Below, piece by piece: positions 26,378-34,263 of a DNA stretch of 64,000 nt. The stretch is from Comamonas koreensis. GTDB taxonomy: Bacteria; Pseudomonadota; Gammaproteobacteria; Burkholderiales; Burkholderiaceae_C. The stretch is taken from positions 1 through 64,000 of the forward strand of contig NZ_JAJNCT010000025.1 in the NCBI RefSeq assembly GCF_021026195.1, given 5' to 3'. Position numbers and translations under genes: made by a program. The notes under the pieces were generated by a model. It ran no database searches. It was not told the origin of the DNA and saw nothing but the letters and a program-made list of their open reading frames with translations. Numbering within the stretch: the stretch's first letter is position 1; the number at the start of each line of letters is the position of its first letter.

Positions 26378-27949
26378 ATGACACAAGCCAGAACGACCCC
26401 CCTTTCGATTTCCATGCATGCGGCGGACAACGTCGCGATCATCGCCAATGACGGCGGGCTGCCGGCGGGCACGGTGCTGCCCTCGGGCCTGCGCCTGGTC
26501 GAGCAGGTGCCGCAGGCCCACAAGGTGGCCCTAGTGGACCTGGCAGAAGGCGAGGCCGTGCGCCGCTACAACGTGGTCATCGGCTATGCGCGCCAGGCCA
26601 TTGCGGCGGGCAGCTGGGTGCATGAGCGCCTGCTGCAGATGCCCGAGGCCCGCTCGCTCGAAGGCCTGCCGATCGCCACCGTGCCGGCGCCCGATCTGCC
26701 GCCGCTGGAGGGCTATACCTTTGAGGGCTACCGCAATGCCGATGGCACGGTGGGCACGCGCAATATCCTGGCCATCACCACCACGGTGCAGTGCGTGGCC
26801 GGCGTGCTGGATTTTGCGGTGCGCCGCATCAAGGCCGAGCTGCTGCCGCGCTATCCGCATGTTGATGATGTCGTCGGGCTGGAACACAGCTATGGCTGCG
26901 GCGTGGCCATTGATGCGGTGGGTGCTGACATACCGCAGCGCACCTTGCGCAATATCAGCCACAACCCGAACTTTGGCGGCGAGGTGATGGTCGTGAGCCT
27001 GGGCTGCGAAAAGCTGCAGCCCGAGCGCCTGCTGCCGCCGGGCTCGTTTCCGATCACCGACGAGCGCGCGCCCGAGCTCGATGTGGTCTGCTTGCAGGAC
27101 GAGGCGCATGTGGGCTTTATGTCGATGGTTGCATCGATCATGACCCGGGCCGAGGCGCACCTGGCACGGCTGAACCAGCGTCGGCGTGAGACTGTGCCGG
27201 CCAGTGCCCTGGTGGTGGGCGTGCAGTGCGGCGGCAGTGATGCCTTCAGCGGCGTGACGGCCAACCCGGCCGTCGGCTTTTGCACCGATCTGCTGGTGCG
27301 CGCCGGTGCCACGGTGATGTTCAGCGAGGTGACCGAGGTGCGCGATGGCATTGACCAGCTGACCTCCCGCGCTTCCAGCCCCGAGGTGGCGCAGGCCATG
27401 ATCGACGAGATGGCCTGGTACGACGCCTACCTGGACAAGGGCAAGGTGGACCGCAGCGCCAACACCACGCCGGGCAACAAGAAGGGCGGCCTGTCCAACA
27501 TTGTGGAAAAGGCCATGGGCTCGATCATCAAGAGCGGCACGGCGCCCATCACCGGCGTGCTGTCACCCGGCCAGCGGCTGGCCGAGCGCGGCATTGAGCG
27601 CGGCCTGGTCTATGCGGCCACGCCCGCGAGCGACTTCATCTGCGGCACCTTGCAACTGGCCGCCGGCATGAACCTGCATGTGTTCACCACCGGGCGCGGC
27701 ACGCCGTATGGGCTGGCGCAGGTGCCGGTGATCAAGGTGGCCACACGCAGCGATCTGGCGCGCCGCTGGCATGACCTGATGGATGTGAACGCCGGGCGCA
27801 TTGCCGATGGCGAGGCGACCATCGAGGAGATGGGCTGGGAGATGTTCCGCCTGATGCTGGAGGTGGCCAGCGGCCGCAAGAAGACCTGGGCGGAAGAGTG
27901 GCAGCTGCACAATGCGCTGGTGCTGTTCAACCCGGCCCCGGTGACCTGA
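26378..27949 (+). CDS. garD: Galactarate dehydratase
   Basis: A 523-residue UxaA-family metal enzyme converting galactarate (meso-galactaric acid) to 5-keto-4-deoxyglucarate. Length equals that of E. coli GarD. Highly conserved segments are visible: [77 protein letters not shown] and NPAPVT at the C terminus. The N-terminal SAF-like domain (about 1-95) is present. Start ATG at 26378; a TTG two codons earlier is unlikely. With the glucarate dehydratase it lets both glucarate and galactarate feed KdgD. Confidence 0.95.
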   Translation: MTQARTTPLSISMHAADNVAIIANDGGLPAGTVLPSGLRLVEQVPQAHKVALVDLAEGEAVRRYNVVIGYARQAIAAGSWVHERLLQMPEARSLEGLPIATVPAPDLPPLEGYTFEGYRNADGTVGTRNILAITTTVQCVAGVLDFAVRRIKAELLPRYPHVDDVVGLEHSYGCGVAIDAVGADIPQRTLRNISHNPNFGGEVMVVSLGCEKLQPERLLPPGSFPITDERAPELDVVCLQDEAHVGFMSMVASIMTRAEAHLARLNQRRRETVPASALVVGVQCGGSDAFSGVTANPAVGFCTDLLVRAGATVMFSEVTEVRDGIDQLTSRASSPEVAQAMIDEMAWYDAYLDKGKVDRSANTTPGNKKGGLSNIVEKAMGSIIKSGTAPITGVLSPGQRLAERGIERGLVYAATPASDFICGTLQLAAGMNLHVFTTGRGTPYGLAQVPVIKVATRSDLARRWHDLMDVNAGRIADGEATIEEMGWEMFRLMLEVASGRKKTWAEEWQLHNALVLFNPAPVT

Positions 27950-27978
27950 AGCGCTGGGCGCTTAGCGGCTTATTTTTT
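27949..27978 (+). terminator. Weak terminator after garD
   Basis: AAGCGC and GCGCTT pair around TGG, with the T-rich run starting about 8 bases later. The distance to the T run is longer than usual, so this is a tentative call. It overlaps the end of the convergent ChaN-like gene. Confidence 0.35.
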
Positions 27979-28809
27979 CCACTTCTCGCGCAGCGCGGCG
28001 CAGTGGTCCTGGGCCGGCAACGCCGGGGTGCTGTGCACCCAGTCACGGTCGGCCGCATCGGCCTGGGCCTGGCTGCCCGCCTGGCCAATGGCCACCACCG
28101 AGCGGGTGCCCGCAGGCAGCCAGGTGGGAATGCCGATGCTGCGCAGCACGTGGCCACGCCCGGCGATCAGCAGCACGGTCTTGCCGGGCTGCAGCTGGGA
28201 TGTAACGGTCTGGGCCATGCTGTCGTCCTTGGCCAGCTGGATGCGCGCCATCGGGGCCAGCTGGGTGTCGGGCAGCAGGCCGCAGTGGCCGTCGGCAATG
28301 GCGTCGAGCTGGCGTTGCCATGCGGCGGCAGGCAGGTGGCTGTCCCAGCGGGTTTACTGCATCACATCGCGCATCTGCGCACGCGGCAGATTGCCGCCCA
28401 GCACGGGCACTCCCGCCTTTACCGCCGTCATCACCGCCGGGCCATAGTGGCGCCAAGGCCAGCCCTTGTCATTCCAGGCCAGTGCCTGCTGCACCTGGGC
28501 TTCGCTGGCATCGGCGGCCAGGCCCTGGGTGCTGTGGCCGGCATCGGCCATCTCCAGCACCACGGCCGCCAATTGCCGCCGTGCCGCCCAGTGCGCCACC
28601 GTGGCCTGCTGCCACTGCTGGTGCGCTTCGGCATCATGCTGCTCGCCCAGCAGCAGCACATCGGGCGCTTCGGCCAGTGACATCGTCGACCGGTCGAGCT
28701 CGGCGTTGGCAGCGCTTTGCGGCGCCTGGCTGGCGCAACCGGCCAGCAGCGCCAAGCCCAACAGGCCGGGCAGCCAGCCAGCATTGCGAATGAATTTTAT
28801 TTGCATCAT
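27970..28809 (-). pseudogene. ChaN-like haem-binding lipoprotein gene with in-frame stop
   Basis: A 280-codon frame that is otherwise intact but contains an in-frame TAA at codon 152 (28354-28356). The first part has a lipoprotein signal with cysteine 25 in LLAGC, the LLLGEQHDAEAH motif, VVLEMADAGHS and GWPWRHYGPAV. The second part continues the same frame with DGHCGLLPDTQLAPMARIQ and LLIAGRGHVLRSIG, all hallmarks of the ChaN/Cofac_haem_bdg family. No frameshift is seen; a single base change (CAA to TAA) would explain it. It is either a recent nonsense mutation, a sequencing error, or translated by readthrough. Convergent with garD, last in the minus-strand operon. Confidence 0.85.
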
Positions 28810-28868
28810 TCGCGCATGGTAGTGGCTGGCCAGCGGCCTGAGGGCTTGAAGGGTTGCCGAAGGGGTAC

Positions 28869-29438
28869 TTAACGGCGCTGGCCGTTGGTCCAGATCGCGC
28901 CGGTGGTCAATGCGCCTTCCATCGACACATTGACCAGGGTGGCGCCGCTCAGGTTGGCGCCGGCCAGGTTGGAGTTGTCCAGGCTCACATTGACCAGCTC
29001 GGCGCCCTGGAAGTTGGCGCCCTGCAGGTTGGAGTTGGACAGGTCCACATTGGTGAAGCTGTGGCCGGCAAAGTTGGCCTGGGGCAGGTTGGAGCCCGAC
29101 ATATTGGCGTTCACATGGGCCTGGTTGCTGCCGCCGCCGCTGCGCTTTTGGCTGCGCACGGTGGTGGAGGACTTGCCCTGGCCTTCGACCACGACCGCTG
29201 CGCCACCGGCACCACCGTGTACGGTGCTGCTGCGGCCGGGGATATTGGTCTCGGCCACGGCGCCACGGCCCGAGGCCGCGTTGACGACGGAGCCGTTGAC
29301 GGTGACCGAGGCGCCCTGGCTGCCGCCACGCACATCGACGCCGGGGGCGGAGATGACGGCGCCTTGTGCCCAGACGCCGCCAGCGGCCAGGCCCAGGGTC
29401 AGCACGGCCAGGGCCTGCTTGATGTTGGTTTGTTGCAT
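28869..29438 (-). CDS. Exported pentapeptide-repeat protein with one amyloid-like motif
   Basis: A 189-residue exported protein. The signal peptide ends near GGVWAQ (residue 25). Residues 43-66 hold one copy of the motif shared with the small proteins upstream in this operon (ASVTVNGSVVNAASG then ETNI). A Gly/Ser-rich linker with KRSGGGS follows. Residues 108-185 form A(N/D)LxG/xN(L/F) pentapeptide repeats (ANMSGSNLPQANFAG, NLQGANFQGAEL, NLAGANLSGATL), which fold as a right-handed beta-helix. This couples a beta-helix rod to the repeat motif. Function unknown; likely surface or periplasmic. Fifth of the operon members read from 33828. Confidence 0.8.
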   Translation of the reverse strand: MQQTNIKQALAVLTLGLAAGGVWAQGAVISAPGVDVRGGSQGASVTVNGSVVNAASGRGAVAETNIPGRSSTVHGGAGGAAVVVEGQGKSSTTVRSQKRSGGGSNQAHVNANMSGSNLPQANFAGHSFTNVDLSNSNLQGANFQGAELVNVSLDNSNLAGANLSGATLVNVSMEGALTTGAIWTNGQRR

Positions 29439-29455
29439 GCTTGTCCTTTCTTGCG

Positions 29456-30700
29456 CTACTCGGTGAGCGGCGCATTGTGACTCAGGTTGGAGGGCTGCAT
29501 GCCTTGGGCATGCCCGGGAGCGGGACGCTCCTCGTTCGGCACCGCTTGCTCCTGCGAGAGCGGCGGTGTGTTGGTATCCGTCGCCGCATCGCCATCGGCG
29601 GCGGGCGGCTCTGGCCAGGCAAAGGGCTGCTGGCTCAGTTGCGCCAGCGGGTCGGCCACGCGCTGGGGGCGATCCGGCGGCGCGCTGGGGTGCTTTTCCT
29701 CAACCTGCAGGGCCACGGCATTGATGCGCGCGGCGAGCTCCTGCATCCAGGCTTCGTCGATGACCGGCTGCTTCTCGTTGCTGCGGCTGAAGATCAGCGC
29801 CAGAAACTCGCGCGCCTTGGGCGAGCCGGCATCGGCCGCGCGCCGGTAGTACTGGATGGCGGTGGCGAAATTGCGCTGCACGCCGCGCCCCAGGTGGTAG
29901 CGGTAGGCCAGCTCCAGCAGCGCGTTGGCATTGCCCTCGTCGGCACGGGCGCGCAGGCGGCCCAGCTGCTCGGAGGTGCTGGCGCGCTGGTAGCTGGCGA
30001 TGCGGCCCAGGTTTTGCGCCGCCGTCTGGCTGCCACCGGCCTGGGCCTGGGCGTACAGCTCCTTGGCCTCGTTCATGCGTCCTTCGAGCTCACGCTCGAC
30101 GGCCAGGTCATTGAGCGCCATCGCATCGCCATCGCGCGCGGCCTGCTCCAGCAGCAAACGCGACTGCTGCATGGCCTTGGGGCCGGTCACCTTGCGCTCG
30201 ACCAGGGACAGCAGATAGGTGGCCTTGGCCAAGCGCGCATCGGCTGCGCGCTGCAGCCACTGGCGGCCGGTGGGCACATCCCGCACACCACCGGTGCCCG
30301 TGCCCAGCATGTAACCCAGCGCCGCCATGGCCCGGGCATCGCCTTGCGCAGCGGCCTGGCCCAGCCACTGGCGGGCCTGGGCGCCCGCTTGTGGCAGGCC
30401 GGCGTTCTGGTAGTAGTAGATGCCCAGCTCGAACTGGGAGCTGACATCGCCTTCCTGCGCCTGTCTGCGCAGCGCCTGCAGGCTGGCATCGCTGCGCTGG
30501 GCCGGCAGGCGGATGGACGAGGAGGCGCCCGGCGCGGCGGGTGCTGCCGGGGCCTGGCTGCTGCTGGCGGCCGCGCCGGCATCGCCACCGCCTGCCGATG
30601 GCAGCACGATGGCGGCCCAGCTGGCGCAGGCCTGCAGCAGCAGCCCGCCGGTCAGCGCCACCAGGCCGGCCCGGCGGCCGGTCACTGCGGGGCGCCTCAT
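29456..30700 (-). CDS. Sel1-repeat lipoprotein
   Basis: A 414-residue protein with an N-terminal lipoprotein-type signal (LLLQAC, candidate lipidated cysteine 25) and several Sel1/TPR-like repeats. Repeat units show the A-x-x-G-x-x-x-A-x-x-x-L-G-x-x-Y pattern, e.g. DVSSQFELGIYYYQNAG, DARAMAALGYMLGTG, NANALLELAYRYHLG, RGVQRNFATAIQYYRRAADAG. These alpha-solenoids mediate protein-protein contacts. The C-terminal ~80 residues are proline-rich and look disordered. Its ATG overlaps the stop of the CsgG-like gene (30697-30700), so the two are translationally coupled. It is probably an accessory factor on the periplasmic face of the outer membrane. Confidence 0.8.
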   Translation of the reverse strand: MRRPAVTGRRAGLVALTGGLLLQACASWAAIVLPSAGGGDAGAAASSSQAPAAPAAPGASSSIRLPAQRSDASLQALRRQAQEGDVSSQFELGIYYYQNAGLPQAGAQARQWLGQAAAQGDARAMAALGYMLGTGTGGVRDVPTGRQWLQRAADARLAKATYLLSLVERKVTGPKAMQQSRLLLEQAARDGDAMALNDLAVERELEGRMNEAKELYAQAQAGGSQTAAQNLGRIASYQRASTSEQLGRLRARADEGNANALLELAYRYHLGRGVQRNFATAIQYYRRAADAGSPKAREFLALIFSRSNEKQPVIDEAWMQELAARINAVALQVEEKHPSAPPDRPQRVADPLAQLSQQPFAWPEPPAADGDAATDTNTPPLSQEQAVPNEERPAPGHAQGMQPSNLSHNAPLTE

Positions 30701-32364
30701 GGCTTCTTGCCGCGGCGTGCGGGTGCGGCGGGCGGGGCAGTGACGGCGGCCACAGGGCCTTCCACTTCCCAGCGCAGCTGCGACTGGGCGATGACGCCGG
30801 TCTGCGCGGCAATCTGCTGCTGCACGGCTTCGATCGTGGTCAAGCCCTCAATCGGTGCGAGCTGGGCCTGGGTCAGAGCCACCGGCACGCGGCCGGTCAG
30901 CGGCTTGGTGGTCTGGGCGCAGTACACCTGCTCCACGCCGGGGCGTGCGGTCTCGATCAGGAAGGAGTTGGCCTGCGACACATCCGGGACCATCAAGCCG
31001 ATGCGGCCCTGGGCCACCACGGCCTGCTGCTGCGGGTTGGGATAGACCTGGGTGACCACCTGGGCGGCATCCTGGTAGTAGCAGTAGAGGAAGCCGGTGC
31101 GGGCCGGTGCCACACGCAGCACCACCGAGGTGCCGATGGGCAGCTGCGATGTCAGCTCCTTGTGGCCGAGCAGGGACAGGGCCAGCGCATCGGTGGTGGG
31201 CTCGTTGTCCGGCAGGCCGTGCGGTCGCGGTTTCAGTTCATCGCTTTGCGGCGAGTAGCTGGAGGCGATCTTGTCGTCAGCCGACATGCCGGCATAGAGG
31301 CGCAGCAGGCCCATATAGGTCTCGAAGTTGACGACGCCGACAGGGGTCAGGTCCAACGATGCCTGGTAGAGCGCCAGCGCATTGCGCAGCGCGGTGGAGT
31401 CGTTGCCATCGATGGGACCGTTCCAGGCGCCTTCGGCCCGCAGCACGCGCTGGGCCAGGTTGATGCGGTCTGCCGGGCCCTGTTCATCAAACCAGGTGCG
31501 CATCTGGCGTTTGAATTCGGGGTGGTTCTGCTCGTAGTCGATGCATTCCCAGTACGGCACCTTGGCCCATTTGCCCACCAGCTCGATGGTGGCCAGATCG
31601 ACCAGCAGGCGCACCGCTGCGCCCGCGCCCTGGTTCACATCGGCAGCCACTTCGTACTGCACGCCCAGGCGGTAGATATGTTTGGGCAGGCCGGTGGCGC
31701 GCCCGCCGATCTCGACCGAGCGGCCTCCGGTGGCGACGACCAGCTCGTTGGCCGAGTCCAGACCCGGGTAGAGCGTGCGGGAGTTCATGTCGCCCAGATG
31801 CAGATCCAGCCCCACCACGGTGCCCAGCAGATCCCAGCTGTAGCCGGTGTCGGTGTTGGCGGTGGAGACGCCCAGGCTGCTGCGCTTGGAGACCACTGTC
31901 TTGTCGCCAAAGCTGATGGCGCCCGAGACATAGATCTGCGGCTTGCGCAGCTCGATCTGGCCGTTGTTGAGCAGCAGGCTGGTCATCGTCTGCACGGTGT
32001 CCTGCTTGAGCGCATCCACTTCGTAGTCCACCACGCGGAAAGCCTGGCTGGTGCGCGACATGCGCGAGAGGGCGGTGATCACCATTTCCTTGGTGCCGGT
32101 GGAGAACAGGCCGGAGGGGTCGGGGATGCTCTTGACCGCGACCAGGGTCGAGGGCACCTGCTCGGTGGCGAGCATGCGGTCCATGCAGGCCAGGCCTTCG
32201 CGCATCGCCGATGCGGATTTGCTAGGGGTGACCAGCGGCGATTGCTCGGTGATGCCTTTTTCAATGATGTCCTTGCGGTCGGACAAGGTGGGCTGGATGC
32301 TGCAGGCGGACAAGGCCAGCACGCAGGGCGCCAGGGCCAGGCGGCGAATCGATGAAAGATGCAT
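30697..32364 (-). CDS. CsgG/HfaB-like outer-membrane lipoprotein with DUF4384
   Basis: A 555-residue lipoprotein (ALSAC, candidate lipidated cysteine 21). Residues about 55-300 look CsgG/HfaB-like: an AVKSIPDPSGLFSTG segment, a central FRVVDYE strand, a YVSGAISFGDKT segment and a final LVGKWAKVPYWECI segment. Residues about 330-385 resemble a peptidoglycan-binding-1 domain (RVLRAEGAWNGPIDGN, VGVVNFETYMGLLRLY). The C-terminal part (about 425-500) reads as DUF4384, with FLYCYYQDAAQVVTQVYPNPQQ. CsgG proteins form the outer-membrane export channel of curli; HfaB is the Caulobacter holdfast-anchor counterpart. CsgG homology is judged from pattern and should be tested. The genes around it encode small exported repeat proteins, the expected cargo. 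Confidence 0.68.
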   Translation of the reverse strand: MHLSSIRRLALAPCVLALSACSIQPTLSDRKDIIEKGITEQSPLVTPSKSASAMREGLACMDRMLATEQVPSTLVAVKSIPDPSGLFSTGTKEMVITALSRMSRTSQAFRVVDYEVDALKQDTVQTMTSLLLNNGQIELRKPQIYVSGAISFGDKTVVSKRSSLGVSTANTDTGYSWDLLGTVVGLDLHLGDMNSRTLYPGLDSANELVVATGGRSVEIGGRATGLPKHIYRLGVQYEVAADVNQGAGAAVRLLVDLATIELVGKWAKVPYWECIDYEQNHPEFKRQMRTWFDEQGPADRINLAQRVLRAEGAWNGPIDGNDSTALRNALALYQASLDLTPVGVVNFETYMGLLRLYAGMSADDKIASSYSPQSDELKPRPHGLPDNEPTTDALALSLLGHKELTSQLPIGTSVVLRVAPARTGFLYCYYQDAAQVVTQVYPNPQQQAVVAQGRIGLMVPDVSQANSFLIETARPGVEQVYCAQTTKPLTGRVPVALTQAQLAPIEGLTTIEAVQQQIAAQTGVIAQSQLRWEVEGPVAAVTAPPAAPARRGKKP

Positions 32365-32495
32365 GGTGGTTATTCGTTATTGCGATGGTGGGGCTGCGCT
32401 GGCGGCGGCGCTGCCGCGCTGGCCAGCGTCGCCGGGCTCCCTCGCCCCGGGGGGCTGCGCAGAGATGGCAGGCTCTGGCGCAGAAACCATCGTGT

Positions 32496-32831
32496 TTATT
32501 TGCAGATGTTGATGACGGAGCCACGAACGACGGTCACCTGGTCGGCATTGCCTGCCCCATAGCGGTTACCGATACCGGCCGTGCCTTCGTTGATCTGGGG
32601 GGCTGCGCCCACGTTGGTATTGCAGTTCTTGCCTGAGGGGCCAGTGACCATTTCACGCTCGATGGCGGATCTGGAGTCCTGCTCCGTCAGGTAGTTGCGG
32701 GCCATGGCATTGCTCACCTTGTTGCGTGAGGCCGGGTCGAGCCCGGTGCGGCCTGCGGGTGGCTTTTGCTGCGCCTGCGCGGCGGCGCACAACAGGGCGA
32801 GAACCCATACCCCGGCATAGCTGGCTTTCAT
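32496..32831 (-). CDS. Small exported protein with terminal QVTVVRGSVIN motif
   Basis: A 111-residue protein with a signal peptide ending near AAAQA-QQ (residue 20). The middle (about 30-65) is polar and helix-prone. The end (residues 97-110) carries the operon's shared motif, DQVTVVRGSVINIC, and there are two cysteines, C70 and C110, which could form a disulphide. No known domain. It lies between the repeat protein at 33.0 kb and the CsgG-like gene, and could be a nucleator or cap for the repeat proteins, by analogy with CsgB; this is speculation. Confidence 0.7.
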   Translation of the reverse strand: MKASYAGVWVLALLCAAAQAQQKPPAGRTGLDPASRNKVSNAMARNYLTEQDSRSAIEREMVTGPSGKNCNTNVGAAPQINEGTAGIGNRYGAGNADQVTVVRGSVINICK

Positions 32832-32996
32832 GCGCAGTCTCCTGAAGGGACCCTCTGCACAACGGTCGCAGGCTCAGAAATGCGGTTGCATCCCTTGGCG
32901 CTGGCGAATGCTCTGCAGAAGATCTTTTTTATAGGGGCCGGCCAGCGAACGGTCTCCAGACGCAATCGGTGGCCAGCGGGGATGAAGGGGAGGGGA

Positions 32997-33296
32997 TTAC
33001 TTGCCGTCGTTGGAGGCGAGGTTTTGCTCGGCCTTGGTCATCGCACCGATGGCCATATTGGCCACGGCACCGTTGGTGACCGAGACTTCCTGCTTGTTAT
33101 TGCCGCCGATATTGACGTTGCCCTTGTTGGAGGCCAGGTTCTGCGTGGCGGTAGCACCAGCGCCAATGGCCATATTGGCTACGGCGCCGTTCTTCACGGT
33201 GACCTTCTGGTCGTTGTTGCCCTTGATCTTCACTTCTGCTTGTGCAGACATCGCGATAGCCGAAACCGAAACCAGAATTGCGAAAAACTTCTTCAT
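32997..33296 (-). CDS. Small exported repeat protein, two 39-residue repeats
   Basis: A 99-residue protein starting MKKFFAILV with a clear signal peptide (cleavage near MSAQA-EV, residue 20). The mature part is almost entirely two repeats: QKVTVKNGAVANMAIG (30-45) and QEVSVTNGAVANMAIG (69-84), each followed by a QNLASN(K/D)G segment. Period is 39 residues. Gln/Asn/Gly-rich strand-turn repeats of this sort are typical of curlin-like fibre subunits, although the classical curlin consensus is not matched. A GAGGAG ribosome site precedes the ATG, and the frame continues upstream without a better start. Confidence 0.8.
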   Translation of the reverse strand: MKKFFAILVSVSAIAMSAQAEVKIKGNNDQKVTVKNGAVANMAIGAGATATQNLASNKGNVNIGGNNKQEVSVTNGAVANMAIGAMTKAEQNLASNDGK

Positions 33297-33414
33297 AAAA
33301 ATCTCCTCGTTACTGAAAGAATATGGTGCAGACCCTTGTGGTGCACCTCTGCAGTCAGCTCCCCATGTCGGAGAAACCGAACCGTTCATTGGCGTGCGGC
33401 CGCATGGCGCCCTG

Positions 33415-33828
33415 CTACCGTCCACCAATGTTCACTACGCTGCGCATGCCGGTGCCGGTGGCCTGGTTGACCACGGGGCCGCCGACGGAAACCACCTGGC
33501 TGCCGCTGCCGACTCCGCCATTGCGCGACGCAATATTCAATTCGCTATAGGCACCAAAACTGGCCATGTTCGCGACCACGCCATTGACCGAGGTCACCTG
33601 GTTGTTGCCGCGGATCTGGCGGATGTTCTTGTTCGACGAGATATTCATCACCGCCTGGGCTGCGGGCCCGGAGATATTGACGATGCCGCCATTGACCACC
33701 ACCTGCTGGTTGTTCTGGGCGAATGCCGAGGCACCCAGCCCCAGGCCTGCCCACAGCAGCAGATGGCGCTGTTTTGCCAATGCCTGGACGAATGCCTGCT
33801 TGGCGCTGGAAATGGATTGATGGCCCAT
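33415..33828 (-). CDS. Exported repeat protein, three ~35-residue repeats
   Basis: A 137-residue protein with an extended signal peptide (basic N region KQRHLLL, cleavage near ASAFA-QN, residue 38). Three repeats follow: QQVVVNGGIVN (41-51), NQVTSVNGVVANMASFG (76-92) and SQVVSVGGPVVNQATG (110-125), at 34-35 residue spacing, each leading into an MNISSN, LNIASR or VVNIGG strand. AAGGAG precedes the ATG at 33828. As first gene of the operon it would be the most highly expressed. No known family is recognised; a secreted beta-rich subunit is the best description. Confidence 0.8.
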   Translation of the reverse strand: MGHQSISSAKQAFVQALAKQRHLLLWAGLGLGASAFAQNNQQVVVNGGIVNISGPAAQAVMNISSNKNIRQIRGNNQVTSVNGVVANMASFGAYSELNIASRNGGVGSGSQVVSVGGPVVNQATGTGMRSVVNIGGR

Positions 33829-34124
33829 GGTCAAAAGCTCCTTGCCGATAGCCGAAAACTTGCTAAGGCGTGTTTTTAACTGCAGTGCGGCGCAGGCAAA
33901 TGACGAGTTGAAACCGGGTGAATCATGAATATTTCATGACATAAGAAATATCTCGTAGCAATCAGATTTAGGTTTTTTGGAAGTGCCTATAGAAATCAAA
34001 TATGCCGGTAACAATTGAAATACATATGAGGCTATAAACTGAATGGATGCGTAGGCAATTTCTTTACAAAGATCTGCAAATTGGGAACTCGCTTTACTTT
34101 TGAGCTTTGTTTTTACGAATGCGT

Positions 34125-34154
34125 AAAAAAAGCCTGCCCCCACTGGGCAGGCTT
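34125..34154 (-). terminator. Second minus-strand terminator after glcB
   Basis: AAGCCTGCCC and GGGCAGGCTT form a 10-bp stem with a CCACT loop. On the plus strand the run AAAAAAA precedes it, which is the U tract when read in the minus direction. It is the more distal of two terminators behind malate synthase. Confidence 0.85.
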
Positions 34155-34179
34155 CGAAGAGTATTAGCTTAGTTGCTAT

Positions 34180-34204
34180 AAAAAAAGCAGCCCCAGGGGC
34201 TGCT
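34180..34204 (-). terminator. First minus-strand terminator after glcB
   Basis: AGCAGCCC and GGGCTGCT pair around CAG, with a run of A residues (U tract in minus reading) at 34180-34186. It lies 60 bases beyond the glcB stop. Confidence 0.85.
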
Positions 34205-34263
34205 CTTGGTGTTTACCCTAGGGTAAACCTTGGGCCGTGGGCGCTGAATGCCCCAATCTATAT

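Larger units (their letters stand above)
33829..34263. other. AT-rich intergenic region: operon promoter and glcB terminators
   Basis: About 435 bases without a convincing gene. The part from roughly 33900 to 34125 is much richer in A and T than its surroundings. It probably carries the promoter of the minus-strand repeat-protein operon, but I could not assign -35/-10 boxes with confidence. Two terminators for glcB follow. A 69-codon minus frame at 33934-34143 has no ribosome site and overlaps one terminator, so I did not annotate it. Confidence 0.6.

Noticed and set aside
29441-32355. Long plus-strand frames opposite the Sel1 and CsgG-like genes
   Set aside because: The minus-strand products have lipoprotein signals and repeats; the plus-strand frames have no recognisable domain.
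33934-34143. 69-codon minus-strand ORF with Lys-rich N terminus
   Set aside because: No ribosome site, lies in AT-rich spacer, its start region overlaps a terminator hairpin, and no recognisable fold; treated as chance frame.
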